From the NCBI GenBank assembly GCA_024280775.1, contig JAJRPM010000003.1, forward strand, positions 1-64,000: a stretch of 64,000 nt of DNA, given 5' to 3'. Positions 26,958-36,424 of the stretch are shown here, one piece after another. Position numbers and translations under genes: made by a program. The stretch's first letter is position 1. The number at the start of each line of letters is the position of its first letter. Origin of the DNA: Candidatus Zixiibacteriota bacterium (GTDB lineage: Bacteria; Zixibacteria; MSB-5A5; GN15; JACZUZ01). The notes beneath the pieces are model-generated. The model saw nothing but the letters and a program-made list of their open reading frames with translations. It searched no databases and was not told the DNA's origin.

Positions 26958-28109
26958 ATGTACCGAACAAACAGCAATCGTACTACTAATTGGCGACTAA
27001 CAGGGGCATTAACCCTTGTTGTTGGCTTGATGCAATGCGCCTCAGTATTCGGACAATCCCAACAATCCAAGTATGACCTTGAGGGGACGATGGATTACCA
27101 CATTAGTGGTGATACGCTCACAATTGACTATAGCGTCAAGGCTCTTGGATTTGTGCCGGACTCGATGGTTATTGAGGTTAGTCCCGATATTTTCTTTTTG
27201 GGCGAGAATGCCAAGGATCGCGCGAACAATGCATGTATCTTCGGTTGCTACACAGGCGACTCTATCACCGTAGACGAAAACGGTGTCACCGGTTCGATTT
27301 CGTTCTTGCATGGAGGCCACAGGCGGACGTTTTGGAATTGCCACATAATAGCTTATTACACAGATACCAGCGGCCAGGCGCAGTATTTTAGCCGCTTTAT
27401 ATCGTTGTCATCTGACCAATACGAAATGGGAATGGAGATTTTTATCCCGAGCGGGGGTGTGTATCAATCTTTGGATGACAGCCCAATTTCCAAAGAAGGA
27501 CTTTTGATTGGGTGGGGAATGTCCGCGGGTTACTCAACTGATGATTTTCGTCTGGCTCTTTCAACTTCATGGAGTGGAATCGGTAAGAATTTCACTTTCT
27601 CGGAGCCGTTCCGAGTTGGCGTTAGCTACAATCTTCCTTCGATTGGTGGAGCAAAGTTGCAACTGACCGGGGGAGTCAAGGTGGGTAAAGTTAAGCTCAA
27701 GTCAGGAGACAGAGAGTATTATAGAAAGGGTTGGGGCGCTGATTACGGTTTTGGAATTGAAGGGCCGTTTGAGCGGCTTAACTATAGCTATTCTCTCACT
27801 CCCGAAAGGTATCATACTGTTGAGCTTTTTCTGATGAGCGGAGCCACTCGTCGCAGTAGATTCGGAACACGTTTTGTGGTTCAGCGCTCTGAGCGTCTTT
27901 GGATGTTCCGACTTGGATTGCATATAGAAGGAGCGATGCTCCCTATGGAAGCAAATCGAAACCTCCTGAGGAAGCACAACCCGCGTCCGTTGCCACACAA
28001 GATTCTTTCCTGGGCGGGCGTGGCGCCAACAGTAATAATCTTTGGACCATTTTATTTAGGGGCCCAATTGGTTGAACTCGTCAAGAAAAAAGTTTCATCT
28101 TCCGAGTAA
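26958..28109 (+). CDS. Exported protein of unknown function
   Basis: The 383-residue protein has a signal peptide (cleavage probably after 'SVFG') and then a beta-rich region. Residues 40-160 look like an Ig-like or C2-like domain with three cysteines; residues 170-330 are glycine- and aromatic-rich strands ('YELFLMSGATRRSRFGTRFVV'-like alternation), suggesting a barrel or secreted beta domain. A final hydrophobic segment (residues 350-372) could be a membrane anchor. I do not recognise the family. Confidence 0.65.
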   Translation: MYRTNSNRTTNWRLTGALTLVVGLMQCASVFGQSQQSKYDLEGTMDYHISGDTLTIDYSVKALGFVPDSMVIEVSPDIFFLGENAKDRANNACIFGCYTGDSITVDENGVTGSISFLHGGHRRTFWNCHIIAYYTDTSGQAQYFSRFISLSSDQYEMGMEIFIPSGGVYQSLDDSPISKEGLLIGWGMSAGYSTDDFRLALSTSWSGIGKNFTFSEPFRVGVSYNLPSIGGAKLQLTGGVKVGKVKLKSGDREYYRKGWGADYGFGIEGPFERLNYSYSLTPERYHTVELFLMSGATRRSRFGTRFVVQRSERLWMFRLGLHIEGAMLPMEANRNLLRKHNPRPLPHKILSWAGVAPTVIIFGPFYLGAQLVELVKKKVSSSE

Positions 28110-28445
28110 CTACCTGCCTCACACTTATTGGAATTATTCACAATTTCAAGGAACAACTCATTTTTCACTGACGCACTATGTCAGCCGGGGTGACTATACT
28201 GGTTCAGGCGTTATTGCAGTGGCGGATGATTAACGATGGCGCTTGGATTTGGGTGGCGTTTTGGGCGCTTTCAAATATGTGATAGAAAAATTGGAGAAAG
28301 TAATACTCAATGGGACAGCGGTGTGGTATCATAGTCAAACCATCCCGCCGGGTTTAGCGCCATATAGGACGGACAATTAGGCGCTAGTCAGGTTAATCAC
28401 TTGAGATACAAGACTTTAACAACATAATATAGCATAACGGAGGAC
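28110..28445. other. recA upstream region
   Basis: No gene is seen in these 336 bases. An inverted repeat TAGCGCC (28355-28361) and GGCGCTA (28380-28386) with 18-base spacing lies 60-90 bases before the recA start and could be a regulatory site. I found no classical LexA box of E. coli (CTGT-N8-ACAG) or B. subtilis (GAAC-N4-GTTC) type. A strong GGAGG ribosome site ends the region. Confidence 0.45.
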
Positions 28446-29537
28446 ATGATGGCCGCAAAAGGAAAAGGCACACCGAAAAGCTCAATGCCGATTGACTCGG
28501 ATAGAAAGCGGGCGCTACAGAATGCGCTTTCACAAATCGAGCGGAATTACGGTAAAGGCGCGGTTATGCGTCTTGGTGATAAGGAATCGGTTAAGGTTGA
28601 GGTGATTCCTACTGGCTCATTGGGAGTTGATCTTGCTTTGGGGGTTGGCGGGATTCCGCGTGGCCGGGTGGTAGAAATCTACGGGCCTGAGAGTTCGGGT
28701 AAGACCACTATGACTCTGCATGTTATAGCTGAGACTCAGAAGCTTGGCGGAGTTGCGGCCTTTATTGACGCCGAACATGCATTTGACCCGACTTATGCCA
28801 AGGCTTTGGGGGTTGACACTGATTCTTTGCTGATTTCACAGCCGGATAATGGTGAGCAGGCGCTGGAGATTACCGAGACATTGGTGCGCTCTGGTGGTGT
28901 GGATATAGTAGTAATCGATTCGGTGGCGGCTTTGACACCTCGCGCGGAAATTGAGGGCGAGATGGGAGATTCGCATATGGGTTTGCAGGCGCGTCTGATG
29001 AGTCAGGCTTTGCGTAAACTCACGGGAATCATCTCTCGCTCAAAGTGTTCGGTGATATTTATCAATCAGATTCGTATGAAAATCGGTGTGATGTTCGGCA
29101 ACCCTGAAACCACTACCGGTGGTAATGCTTTGAAGTTCTACACTTCATGTCGTTTGGATATTCGTCGCATCGCCACAATCAAGGACAATGGCGAGCCGAT
29201 TGGAGCGCGCACCAGAGTTCGGATTGTAAAAAACAAAGTCGCCGCGCCGTTCCGTGAGGCGGAATTTGATATTATCTACGGACAGGGTATCTCACGCACT
29301 GGTGAATTGGTTGATATCGCTGTGGATCATGATATTATCGATAAATCCGGAGCCTGGTTCAGCTATGGCGCTGACCGTCTCGGTCAGGGCAGAGAAAACG
29401 CCAAACGCTTCCTGGATGAGAATCCGGATATTTATGCCAGCATTGACCGTGAGGTTAAGGAAAAGCTGGGGCTGATTGAGCCGACTACGGCGGAGGCCGC
29501 GGTAGAGGAAATCGAAGAGAAACTTGCTGAGGTTTGA
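28446..29537 (+). CDS. recA: Recombinase RecA
   Basis: The 363-residue protein has Walker A '[13 protein letters not shown]', '[18 protein letters not shown]', Walker B '[14 protein letters not shown]', the loop-2 region '[28 protein letters not shown]' and a short acidic C-tail. GGAGG ends two bases before the ATG at 28446; the next ATG codon, 28449, has better spacing and may be the real start. RecA drives homologous recombination and LexA cleavage. A RAYT gene separates it from recX. Confidence 0.97.
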   Translation: MMAAKGKGTPKSSMPIDSDRKRALQNALSQIERNYGKGAVMRLGDKESVKVEVIPTGSLGVDLALGVGGIPRGRVVEIYGPESSGKTTMTLHVIAETQKLGGVAAFIDAEHAFDPTYAKALGVDTDSLLISQPDNGEQALEITETLVRSGGVDIVVIDSVAALTPRAEIEGEMGDSHMGLQARLMSQALRKLTGIISRSKCSVIFINQIRMKIGVMFGNPETTTGGNALKFYTSCRLDIRRIATIKDNGEPIGARTRVRIVKNKVAAPFREAEFDIIYGQGISRTGELVDIAVDHDIIDKSGAWFSYGADRLGQGRENAKRFLDENPDIYASIDREVKEKLGLIEPTTAEAAVEEIEEKLAEV

Positions 29538-29615
29538 TTTTCCAATTGAAATTTTAGCCAGCAGGGTGTTGTTGGTAATATGAACTAGATTTTCTCGGAA
29601 ACACCCTTCCGATAG

Positions 29616-29673
29616 AAGGCGGTTCGGCGATTAAGGGGGCGTATTGTGCGAGCCCTTGTCGCCGGACCGCCTT
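29616..29673 (+). terminator. Long palindrome, likely recA terminator
   Basis: Fifteen-base arms (29616-29630 and 29659-29673) pair with a single G-T wobble, and inner arms AAGGG and CCCTT extend the structure. On the plus strand it is followed by TCTTGTTTTT, which fits rho-independent termination of recA. It is also placed like the palindrome upstream of a RAYT gene, but lacks a GTAG head, so I favour terminator. Confidence 0.55.
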
Positions 29674-29742
29674 TCTTGTTTTTGGGGAGATATGCGTGTT
29701 GTAGTTGCCAGCTTTGCGCTGTGATTGTAACTTGCGAGTAAT

Positions 29743-30258
29743 ATGGCAAAGAACATTGAATTCCGGCATGGTGGGCGATTGCACTTTTTTACACTGGCGA
29801 CCTCCAAGCGCACGCCAATCTTGCTGGATAATAAGGACGCCGTGTTGGACGCCTGGAAGCAAGTGGCCAATGAGACAGGGATGGAGTTGATTTGCTGGGC
29901 TATTCTTCCGGATCATTTTCATGTAGTAATCGACACTAATTTCAACACCATCAGTAAACTTACGCATGGGTTCAAACTGGCTTCGGCTAAGTTGTTCCAT
30001 AGTATCCGGGTTGCCAAGCGCAAGACACTTTGGGAGTCAAGCGGCTGGGACCAAAAGATAAAGAACCAAGATGATCTTGAGCGGCACATTGACTTTGTGC
30101 ATTACAACCCGGTTAAGCATGGCTTAGCTTCCAGTCCCTGGGAATATGAGCACAGCTCATTCCGTGAGTTTGTAAAGCATGGATACTATTTCAAAGACTG
30201 GACCTTGGATTCGGATAGGCGTCAGTCTTTGAAAGAGATTGATGACAGTGATGTTTGA
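29743..30258 (+). CDS. REP-associated tyrosine transposase (RAYT)
   Basis: The 171-residue protein is a Y1-type transposase. The HUH motif is in 'ILPDHFHVVIDTN' (near residue 58), and the catalytic tyrosine is in 'HIDFVHYNPVKHGL' (near residue 117). The N-terminus 'HGGRLHFFTLATSKRTPIL' is also typical. RAYTs nick single-stranded REP sequences next to a GTAG/GGAG-type tetranucleotide. Unlike IS200 transposases they are single-copy domestic genes. REP-like elements with GTAG heads are found in this window, so they are probable substrates. It sits between recA and recX, normally neighbours. Confidence 0.93.
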   Translation: MAKNIEFRHGGRLHFFTLATSKRTPILLDNKDAVLDAWKQVANETGMELICWAILPDHFHVVIDTNFNTISKLTHGFKLASAKLFHSIRVAKRKTLWESSGWDQKIKNQDDLERHIDFVHYNPVKHGLASSPWEYEHSSFREFVKHGYYFKDWTLDSDRRQSLKEIDDSDV

Positions 30259-30300
30259 GAATTATTTTGTAGCTCCATAAGGAATCTACCTGCAAGACCG

Positions 30301-30975
30301 ATGGTTACCTTAATAGCAAAAAAACAAAGTCGCGGGAAAATCACTTTTGAGTTTTCCGGTCAGCTTACAATCACGCTGGCGAAAAGCGATCCGCGCTGTT
30401 ATGACTATCAATCCGGCGCTGAGTATTCTAAAGCGGCGATCGAAGCGCTTAAACATGACCTTGAGATTCTAGCGGCTGAACGTAAGCTCTCTGACTCATT
30501 AGCGCGCGGCCCCAAGTCTGTCGGATTGGCTCGACGGGCTCTCAAGCAAAAGGGATTCAGCGCGGAAATCATTGATGAGATTATTGAGCGTTTTATTCGC
30601 GCCGGGTTTCTTGATGACCGGCTTTTTGCGAGTCAGACAGTTAAGTATTTACTCGAAAGCAATCCAGCCGGAAGCGCTTTTATGCGCTCAGTCTTGGTCA
30701 AGAAGCTGGTCAGCTCTGATTTAGCGGAGGAAATTGTTGGCGAATGCTTTGCGGATGTTGATGAGTCGGATTTGGCTGAGAAGCTTCTACGCAAAAGTTG
30801 GTGGCGGCTCCGTGAATTGCCTCTTGAAACCGCTCGTCAGAAGGCCTATACTCAACTGGCTCGCAAGTCAATCGGCTATGACTCTTGCAGGAGGGCATTT
30901 GATAAACTAGCCGCCGATGAGTCAGAATTGTTCGCCGAAAATGACAGGCGAGCTATGGCAGTATTAGAGAGTTAG
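30301..30975 (+). CDS. recX: RecA regulatory protein RecX
   Basis: The 224-residue protein has RecX three-helix repeats: 'GPKSVGLARRALKQKGFSAEIIDEIIERFI' and 'FLDDRLFASQTVKYLLESNPAGSAFMRSVLVKKLVSSDLAEEIV'. It has an N-terminal beta extension typical of longer RecX forms. RecX caps or disassembles RecA filaments. The recX-alaS spacing is 21 bases, which makes a recX-alaS operon likely. Confidence 0.9.
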   Translation: MVTLIAKKQSRGKITFEFSGQLTITLAKSDPRCYDYQSGAEYSKAAIEALKHDLEILAAERKLSDSLARGPKSVGLARRALKQKGFSAEIIDEIIERFIRAGFLDDRLFASQTVKYLLESNPAGSAFMRSVLVKKLVSSDLAEEIVGECFADVDESDLAEKLLRKSWWRLRELPLETARQKAYTQLARKSIGYDSCRRAFDKLAADESELFAENDRRAMAVLES

Positions 30976-30996
30976 CTCCACAGAAAAAACCACCAC

Positions 30997-33678
30997 ATGA
31001 GTTCTACAGAACAAAGAAAACCAACAACTCAGCCGAGACTGACTGCTGATATTCGGCAGGCGTTTCTTGATTATTACAAAGCGCTGGATCATAAGGTGAT
31101 GCCCTCATCGCCGGTGATTCCATTTGATGATCCGACACTGTTGTTCATCAATGCCGGTATGAATCAGTTCAAGAAAGTTTTTACTGGTGAAGAACGCGCT
31201 CCATATCCGCGCGCTACTACTGTGCAAAAATGTTTGCGCGCTGGCGGTAAACATAATGATCTCGAAAATGTCGGTTTTACTTCGCGACATCATACATTCT
31301 TTGAGATGCTCGGTAATTTTTCCTTTGGTGATTATTTCAAAGAGGAAGCGATTCGGTCGGCTTGGGAATTCTTGACCAAGGTTTTGTGTTTGGATTCTTC
31401 GCGCTTGTATGCAACGGTATACAAAGACGACGACGAGGCGTTTGCTCTTTGGGAGAAGTTGGCGCCGGAGCTGAAGGATGGGCGCATTATGCGCTTTGGT
31501 GATAAGGATAATTTCTGGTCGATGGGTGACACTGGTCCCTGCGGGCCGTGTAGTGAGATTCATTATGATCGCGGCGAGCGATTTGGGCCAGTCAGCAAAG
31601 AGAACGCGGTCAATGGTTCGGGTGAGCGCTTTGTTGAGATTTGGAATTTAGTGTTCATGCAATACAATCGTGATAGCGCAGGTAAACTCACGACTCTGCC
31701 GAAAGGTTCGATTGACACTGGCGCAGGACTTGAAAGGCTCGCTTGTGTGTTGCAGGATGTGGATTCCAATTATGACACCGACATATTTGCGGAGATAACC
31801 AAGTCAATCGAGAAAGTTACTGGCGCGAAATACAACACCAGCGAAACCGGAGCGTCACATCGTGTGGTGGCGGATCATTTGCGGGCTTTGTGTTTTTGTA
31901 TTGCTGATGGTGGCGGAATCTCCAATGAAAAGCAGGGTTATGTTCTGCGAAGAATTTTGCGTCGTGCGGCGCGTCATGGTAGAGAGCTTGGCTCATCAGA
32001 TCCGTTCCTGTACAAGTTAGTTCCAGCCTTAGTGACACAAATGGGCGCCGCCTATCCTGAGCTACAGGAGAAGCAGGAACACATCACCAAAGTAATTCGC
32101 GCTGAAGAAGAATCATTTGGCAGAACACTTGATGCTGGCCTTTCACTTTTTGAGAAGGAAGTGCAGTCGCTCAAGAAAAAAGGCGCTAGTGTTATTCCCG
32201 GTAGCGCGGTGTTCAAATTGTATGACACTCACGGGTTCCCGGTTGATCTTACTGAGGTGATGGCTGTTGAACAGGGAATGACGATTGATCAGGCGGGATT
32301 TGAGAAGGAGATGGCGGGTCAGCGTGAGCGCGGTAGAAACGCCGCTTCCTTCACTGCTTCAGGCGCTGCGGGATTTCTCGACTCAATAATTGACAAGCTC
32401 AACTCAGACCTTCCTCAGACATTATTTGTCCGCGATTTTGACACCAATGAATTCGGAGTGGTTGAGACCTCAATAGTACAATGTAACAAGGATCAACCAA
32501 ATACTTTAGCCCTGATCTTGAAAAAAACCCCGTTCTACGTTGAGGCAGGTGGGCAAGTCAGCGACCTAGGAACCATCAAGAATTCTGCTCTGGATTTACG
32601 AGTTACCAACATACACTCCCACAGGGGATATGTAATACACGAATGTGAGATAATCAGTGGCTCTCTTGCCGATTGCACCCCTGGAACTCATATAACAGCT
32701 AGAATTGATGCCAAGCGCCGCAAGAACATCATGCGCAATCACACTGCCACGCATTTGTTCCAGGCGGCGCTGCGGCAGGTTCTTGGTGAGCATGTCAAAC
32801 AAGCGGGCTCATTAGTCAATGAAGAAAAACTACGTTTTGATTTTAGTCACTTTGAACCGGTGACAGATGAGCAAATCATGGAGGTGGAACGAATTGTCAA
32901 TAGTGAGATACTGAAAGCAACTCCTGTGGTTACTTCCGAGATGTCACTTGAGGAAGCCAAGAAGACAGGAGCGATGCAGCTCTTTGGTGAGAAGTATGGT
33001 GATGTTGTTCGAGTGGTGACGGTTGGTGATTTTTCTAAAGAACTGTGCGGTGGAACGCATGTTGCTAACACTGCTGAAATCGGGCCTTTTATGATTACGA
33101 TGGAAGGCGGGATTGCATCAGGAGTGCGTCGTGTTGAGGCGATTACCGGCGAGGTGGCTCTTGAGAAGATGATGCATGACAAGGCGCTTTTGAATAGGAC
33201 TGGACGTATGCTCAAGACACCAGTCGAAAACTTGCAAGGTCATATTGAGAAACTTCTGGCCGATAATTCTCAGTTGCAGAAGGAAATCAAATCGCTGAAG
33301 GCTGAGCGCTTTGCCAGTGGTAGCTCAATTGGAGAGTCCGTACAAATCGGCGCGGTTACCATATGGAGTCATGATTTTGGAGAAGTTGACCGTGACGAGA
33401 TTACGGGATGGGCGGATAGTTTCAAAGATAAGCCAGAGGCGATGGTTGCAGTTGGTCGCGGAGAAATGAACGGTAAGGTTACGCTGATGTTTTCGGCCAG
33501 CCGGCCGGCGGTAAAACTTGGGTTGCATATCGGTAAGACTGCGCGTAAATTGTTTGAGACATTTGGAGCGCGCGGCGGCGGGAAAGAAAACTTTGCTCAA
33601 GGGTCAGCGCCTGCAGATATTGCATTCAGTGAAGTGATTGCCACATATAAGAAGATAATTGAGGAATCATTGGCCTAG
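30997..33678 (+). CDS. alaS: Alanyl-tRNA synthetase
   Basis: The 893-residue class II synthetase shows motif 1 near 'VMPSSPVIPFDDPTLLFINAGMNQFKKVF', motif 2 'FFEMLGNFSFGDYFKEEAI', motif 3 'GAGLERLACVLQ', the editing domain zinc histidines 'RNHTATHLFQAALRQVLGEHVKQAGS' with 'CGGTHVANTAEIG', and the C-terminal DHHA1 domain ending in a glycine-rich 'GARGGGKENFAQGS'. It charges tRNA-Ala and clears mischarged Ser. It overlaps the GGGPS gene by one base (TAGTG). Confidence 0.97.
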   Translation: MSSTEQRKPTTQPRLTADIRQAFLDYYKALDHKVMPSSPVIPFDDPTLLFINAGMNQFKKVFTGEERAPYPRATTVQKCLRAGGKHNDLENVGFTSRHHTFFEMLGNFSFGDYFKEEAIRSAWEFLTKVLCLDSSRLYATVYKDDDEAFALWEKLAPELKDGRIMRFGDKDNFWSMGDTGPCGPCSEIHYDRGERFGPVSKENAVNGSGERFVEIWNLVFMQYNRDSAGKLTTLPKGSIDTGAGLERLACVLQDVDSNYDTDIFAEITKSIEKVTGAKYNTSETGASHRVVADHLRALCFCIADGGGISNEKQGYVLRRILRRAARHGRELGSSDPFLYKLVPALVTQMGAAYPELQEKQEHITKVIRAEEESFGRTLDAGLSLFEKEVQSLKKKGASVIPGSAVFKLYDTHGFPVDLTEVMAVEQGMTIDQAGFEKEMAGQRERGRNAASFTASGAAGFLDSIIDKLNSDLPQTLFVRDFDTNEFGVVETSIVQCNKDQPNTLALILKKTPFYVEAGGQVSDLGTIKNSALDLRVTNIHSHRGYVIHECEIISGSLADCTPGTHITARIDAKRRKNIMRNHTATHLFQAALRQVLGEHVKQAGSLVNEEKLRFDFSHFEPVTDEQIMEVERIVNSEILKATPVVTSEMSLEEAKKTGAMQLFGEKYGDVVRVVTVGDFSKELCGGTHVANTAEIGPFMITMEGGIASGVRRVEAITGEVALEKMMHDKALLNRTGRMLKTPVENLQGHIEKLLADNSQLQKEIKSLKAERFASGSSIGESVQIGAVTIWSHDFGEVDRDEITGWADSFKDKPEAMVAVGRGEMNGKVTLMFSASRPAVKLGLHIGKTARKLFETFGARGGGKENFAQGSAPADIAFSEVIATYKKIIEESLA

Positions 33679-34454
33679 TGAAAGACGCTATTTACAATCG
33701 CCTGTGCGAAAGTGTCACACAACGTGGCGGCGGATTTCTGCTGTTGGTCGACCCTGACAGAGGTGAGCTAGCGGAGATTCTGGCGCTTACTGAGCAGGCT
33801 GAGTCTGCCGGGGTTGATGCGATTTTGGTTGGCACATCGTTTTTGATGCGTCCGGATTTTCATGACACTATGAAAGAGCTTAAAGCGCTCACTTCATTAC
33901 CCGTTGTGCTTTTCCCGGGTGGAGCATCGCAAGTCTCACCTGAGGCTGATGCTATATTGTTTATGTCACTAATCTCTGGTCGCAACCCGAACTATTTAAT
34001 AGAAGAACAGGTTAAGGGCGCTCCGTTTGTAAAAGCGTATGATCTTGAGGCTATTCCTACTGGTTATATGTTGATTGAGTCCGGATCATATACTTCAGTC
34101 GAGTTTGTTTCAGGAAGTCGCCCTATACCTCGTAATAAATCAGACTTGGCCTGCGCGCATGCGCTTGCCGCGCAGTATTTGGGAATGAAGATGGTGTACC
34201 TTGAAGCTGGCTCGGGAGCTAATCATTCTGTGCCGGATGACATGATTCAGCAGGTTAGTTCGGCTATTGAGATTCCGCTGATTGTTGGCGGAGGTATTGT
34301 CGCACCGGATGAAGCTGCGCAGAAGATTTCAGCTGGCGCTTCATTTGTTGTGGTAGGCACACGTTTCGAGTCTCCGGGTTCTTTTGAGAAACTAAAGGAA
34401 TACGCCGATGCTTGCCACCCTAAGTTAGTAGTTGAATCATCCACCTCAGTGTAA
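33678..34454 (+). CDS. Geranylgeranylglyceryl phosphate synthase family protein
   Basis: The 258-residue TIM-barrel has 'LLVDPDRGELAEI', 'GVDAILVGTSFLM', 'LPVVLFPGGASQVSPEADAILFMSLISGRNPNYLI', 'GYMLIESGS' and the phosphate site 'PLIVGGGIVAPDEAAQKISAGASFVVVGT'. This is the PcrB/GGGPS family, which joins a polyprenyl diphosphate to sn-glycerol-1-phosphate, the first ether-lipid step. Bacteroidetes and other FCB bacteria have GGGPS-type members. The start is GTG overlapping the alaS stop. Prenyl chain length cannot be read from this. Confidence 0.9.
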   Translation: MKDAIYNRLCESVTQRGGGFLLLVDPDRGELAEILALTEQAESAGVDAILVGTSFLMRPDFHDTMKELKALTSLPVVLFPGGASQVSPEADAILFMSLISGRNPNYLIEEQVKGAPFVKAYDLEAIPTGYMLIESGSYTSVEFVSGSRPIPRNKSDLACAHALAAQYLGMKMVYLEAGSGANHSVPDDMIQQVSSAIEIPLIVGGGIVAPDEAAQKISAGASFVVVGTRFESPGSFEKLKEYADACHPKLVVESSTSV

Positions 34455-34481
34455 ACCTCTCTAAGCTACGAACAGTAATCA

Positions 34482-35078
34482 ATGAGTTTAACAAATACAG
34501 AACGAATCAGCTTGCTACGCAAGAAATCTGACGAGGCGCTTGAGTTGCGTCGTCACGTAATCGAAGATCAATCAAGAGCTATCAGTGAACTGGCCGCGCG
34601 CATGGCCGCGGTCATCGGAGCTGGAAAGAAGATCCTTGTGTGCGGTAATGGTGGCAGCGCCGCCGATAGTTCGCACTTAGTTACTGAATTAGTAGTCCGT
34701 CTTTCAGCTGAAAGAAACCGCACGGCTCTTCCGGCTTTGTCACTTAGCGCTGATTCGTCGGTGCTGACTGCAGTCGGCAATGACTACGGTTACGACAGGA
34801 TTTTTGCGCGTCAGGTTGAGGCGCTGGGTGTTAAGGGCGATATGCTGTTGGTGTTATCGACATCCGGCAATTCTGAGAATGTGGTAAAGGCTGTTGAATG
34901 TGCAACGAAGCAGTCACTGATAACCGGCGCCTTGCTAGGTGGAGTCGGCGGAGCGTTGAAGGGCAAGATTGATAACGCAGTGATAATACCCTCTGAGTCC
35001 ACGCAACGTATTCAGGAAGAGCATAAGTTTATTATTCATTTGCTCGTTGAGTTGATTGAATCTGATTTGTTCGGATGA
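34482..35078 (+). CDS. gmhA: D-sedoheptulose-7-phosphate isomerase (SIS domain)
   Basis: The 198-residue SIS protein has 'ILVCGNGGSAADSSHLVTELVVRLSAERN', 'LTAVGNDYGYDRIFARQVEALGVKGDMLLVLSTSGNSENVVKAVE' and 'HLLVELIESDLFG', all as in GmhA. It makes phosphoheptose for LPS core heptose. It overlaps the O-antigen ligase gene by four bases, and the neighbourhood supports a role in envelope glycan synthesis. Confidence 0.93.
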   Translation: MSLTNTERISLLRKKSDEALELRRHVIEDQSRAISELAARMAAVIGAGKKILVCGNGGSAADSSHLVTELVVRLSAERNRTALPALSLSADSSVLTAVGNDYGYDRIFARQVEALGVKGDMLLVLSTSGNSENVVKAVECATKQSLITGALLGGVGGALKGKIDNAVIIPSESTQRIQEEHKFIIHLLVELIESDLFG

Positions 35079-36424
35079 TAAAAACAGGTGTGTTCTCCCC
35101 TACTATGAATACGAACACGCAAACCACCTCTCAAAAAAATGTCCGTCGTATTTGGCTGGCATTCTTCGCCGCCTCAGTGGCGTTTCTTTCATTCTCCCAA
35201 ACATATTCACAAATCGCGTTGGGTGTCGCCCTTCCGTTTTTTGCGTTGGACAATTTCATATATCATCGATTCAATCTCAGTCGCTACGAAAAAAGAATGT
35301 ATCAATTGATAGCGCTGTTCTTGGCGCTTGAAGTGGTTTCGGCTATAAGTAATGCAACACCTTTGGAGTCTTTATGGGCTCTACGCGAGGAATGGTTGTT
35401 CATTTTGATTCCGATTTCATTGCGAGCTTTTCGTGATAGTTCTTTCCATAAACCTTTTATTATTACTGTCACTGTCTCTGTGCTGGCTGTCAGCCTCTAT
35501 GGAACATTGCAACACTATACCGGAACTACGTTTCTTCGACCGGGACAGTCACTATATCAGGCCAATGACGGTTTATATCTTGTCGTTGGTAATTTTCATA
35601 ACTCTTTGACCTTTGGTAATTACCTGGCTGTGGCGAGCGTGTTCTTACTAGCTTGGGGAACCCTTGCCAAAGTTAGCATTCGCTCGATCGCCATAACTCT
35701 GGCGGGAGTTGCTGGCGCGGTGGTAGTGTTTTTTAGTTATGAGCGCGGTTCAACGCTGGGTTTGTTTGCCGGCTGGCTCACTTTGGGTGAGGCTCTGCTA
35801 CGCAAGAACAAGATACTATTAGTGGTGTTGGTTTTGTTTATCGCAACTTCGGGAGCATTGCTGGCTCCAAGGTTGGTTCAGCGCCTGACCAATACATTTA
35901 GTACAGAAGTTGTCAACGAGAGCGCGACTAATCGTGACATTTCTTTACGCAGAACAACAATCTGGGGTACAACGCTACGTGTGATTAAAGCGAACCCGGT
36001 ATTGGGAGTCGGCATGGGGAATTTTGAGCGAGAGTATGAGCGCCTGGCGGACCCGAAGGTTGAGCTGTTTTTCTCTCATGCTCACAATGACATTTTGAAT
36101 ATCGCCGCTTGTTCGGGTATTCCTGCATTGATAGCCTATGCTCTGATTTGGATATATCTACTTCGGAATCTGATACTCCGTCGCAGGCTTAAGAGTTTTG
36201 ACTCCCCCGAGCAACTTGCTATCGCCGCGACTCTTGTTGCTTGCGCTACATTCCTGACGGTATCGCAAACTGAGGTCGCTATTACCAAAGAAGTTGTCCG
36301 CTCAATTCTAATGGTTTTTTGGGGGATTGGGTTGTGGGGAATTGAGCGGATTGAAAGTGACCTTACTGTTTCGGTTCCCGTCTCGGCTTCAAAACCCGGC
36401 AGTCCGAATCTTCATTCTGCCTGA
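35075..36424 (+). CDS. O-antigen ligase/polymerase-family membrane protein
   Basis: The 449-residue protein has about ten to twelve membrane helices and the Wzy_C/O-antigen-ligase loop 'GVGMGNFEREYERLADPKVELFFSHAHNDILNIAACSGIPALIAYALIW', with the characteristic H-x-H-N motif. It would ligate O-antigen to lipid A core or polymerise it. The start ATG overlaps gmhA stop (ATGA); an ATG at 35105 is an alternative. Confidence 0.87.
   Translation: MIKTGVFSPTMNTNTQTTSQKNVRRIWLAFFAASVAFLSFSQTYSQIALGVALPFFALDNFIYHRFNLSRYEKRMYQLIALFLALEVVSAISNATPLESLWALREEWLFILIPISLRAFRDSSFHKPFIITVTVSVLAVSLYGTLQHYTGTTFLRPGQSLYQANDGLYLVVGNFHNSLTFGNYLAVASVFLLAWGTLAKVSIRSIAITLAGVAGAVVVFFSYERGSTLGLFAGWLTLGEALLRKNKILLVVLVLFIATSGALLAPRLVQRLTNTFSTEVVNESATNRDISLRRTTIWGTTLRVIKANPVLGVGMGNFEREYERLADPKVELFFSHAHNDILNIAACSGIPALIAYALIWIYLLRNLILRRRLKSFDSPEQLAIAATLVACATFLTVSQTEVAITKEVVRSILMVFWGIGLWGIERIESDLTVSVPVSASKPGSPNLHSA

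Noticed and set aside
28315..28340. Sigma-70 promoter with TATCAT before recA
   Set aside because: No acceptable -35 hexamer lies at the right distance.
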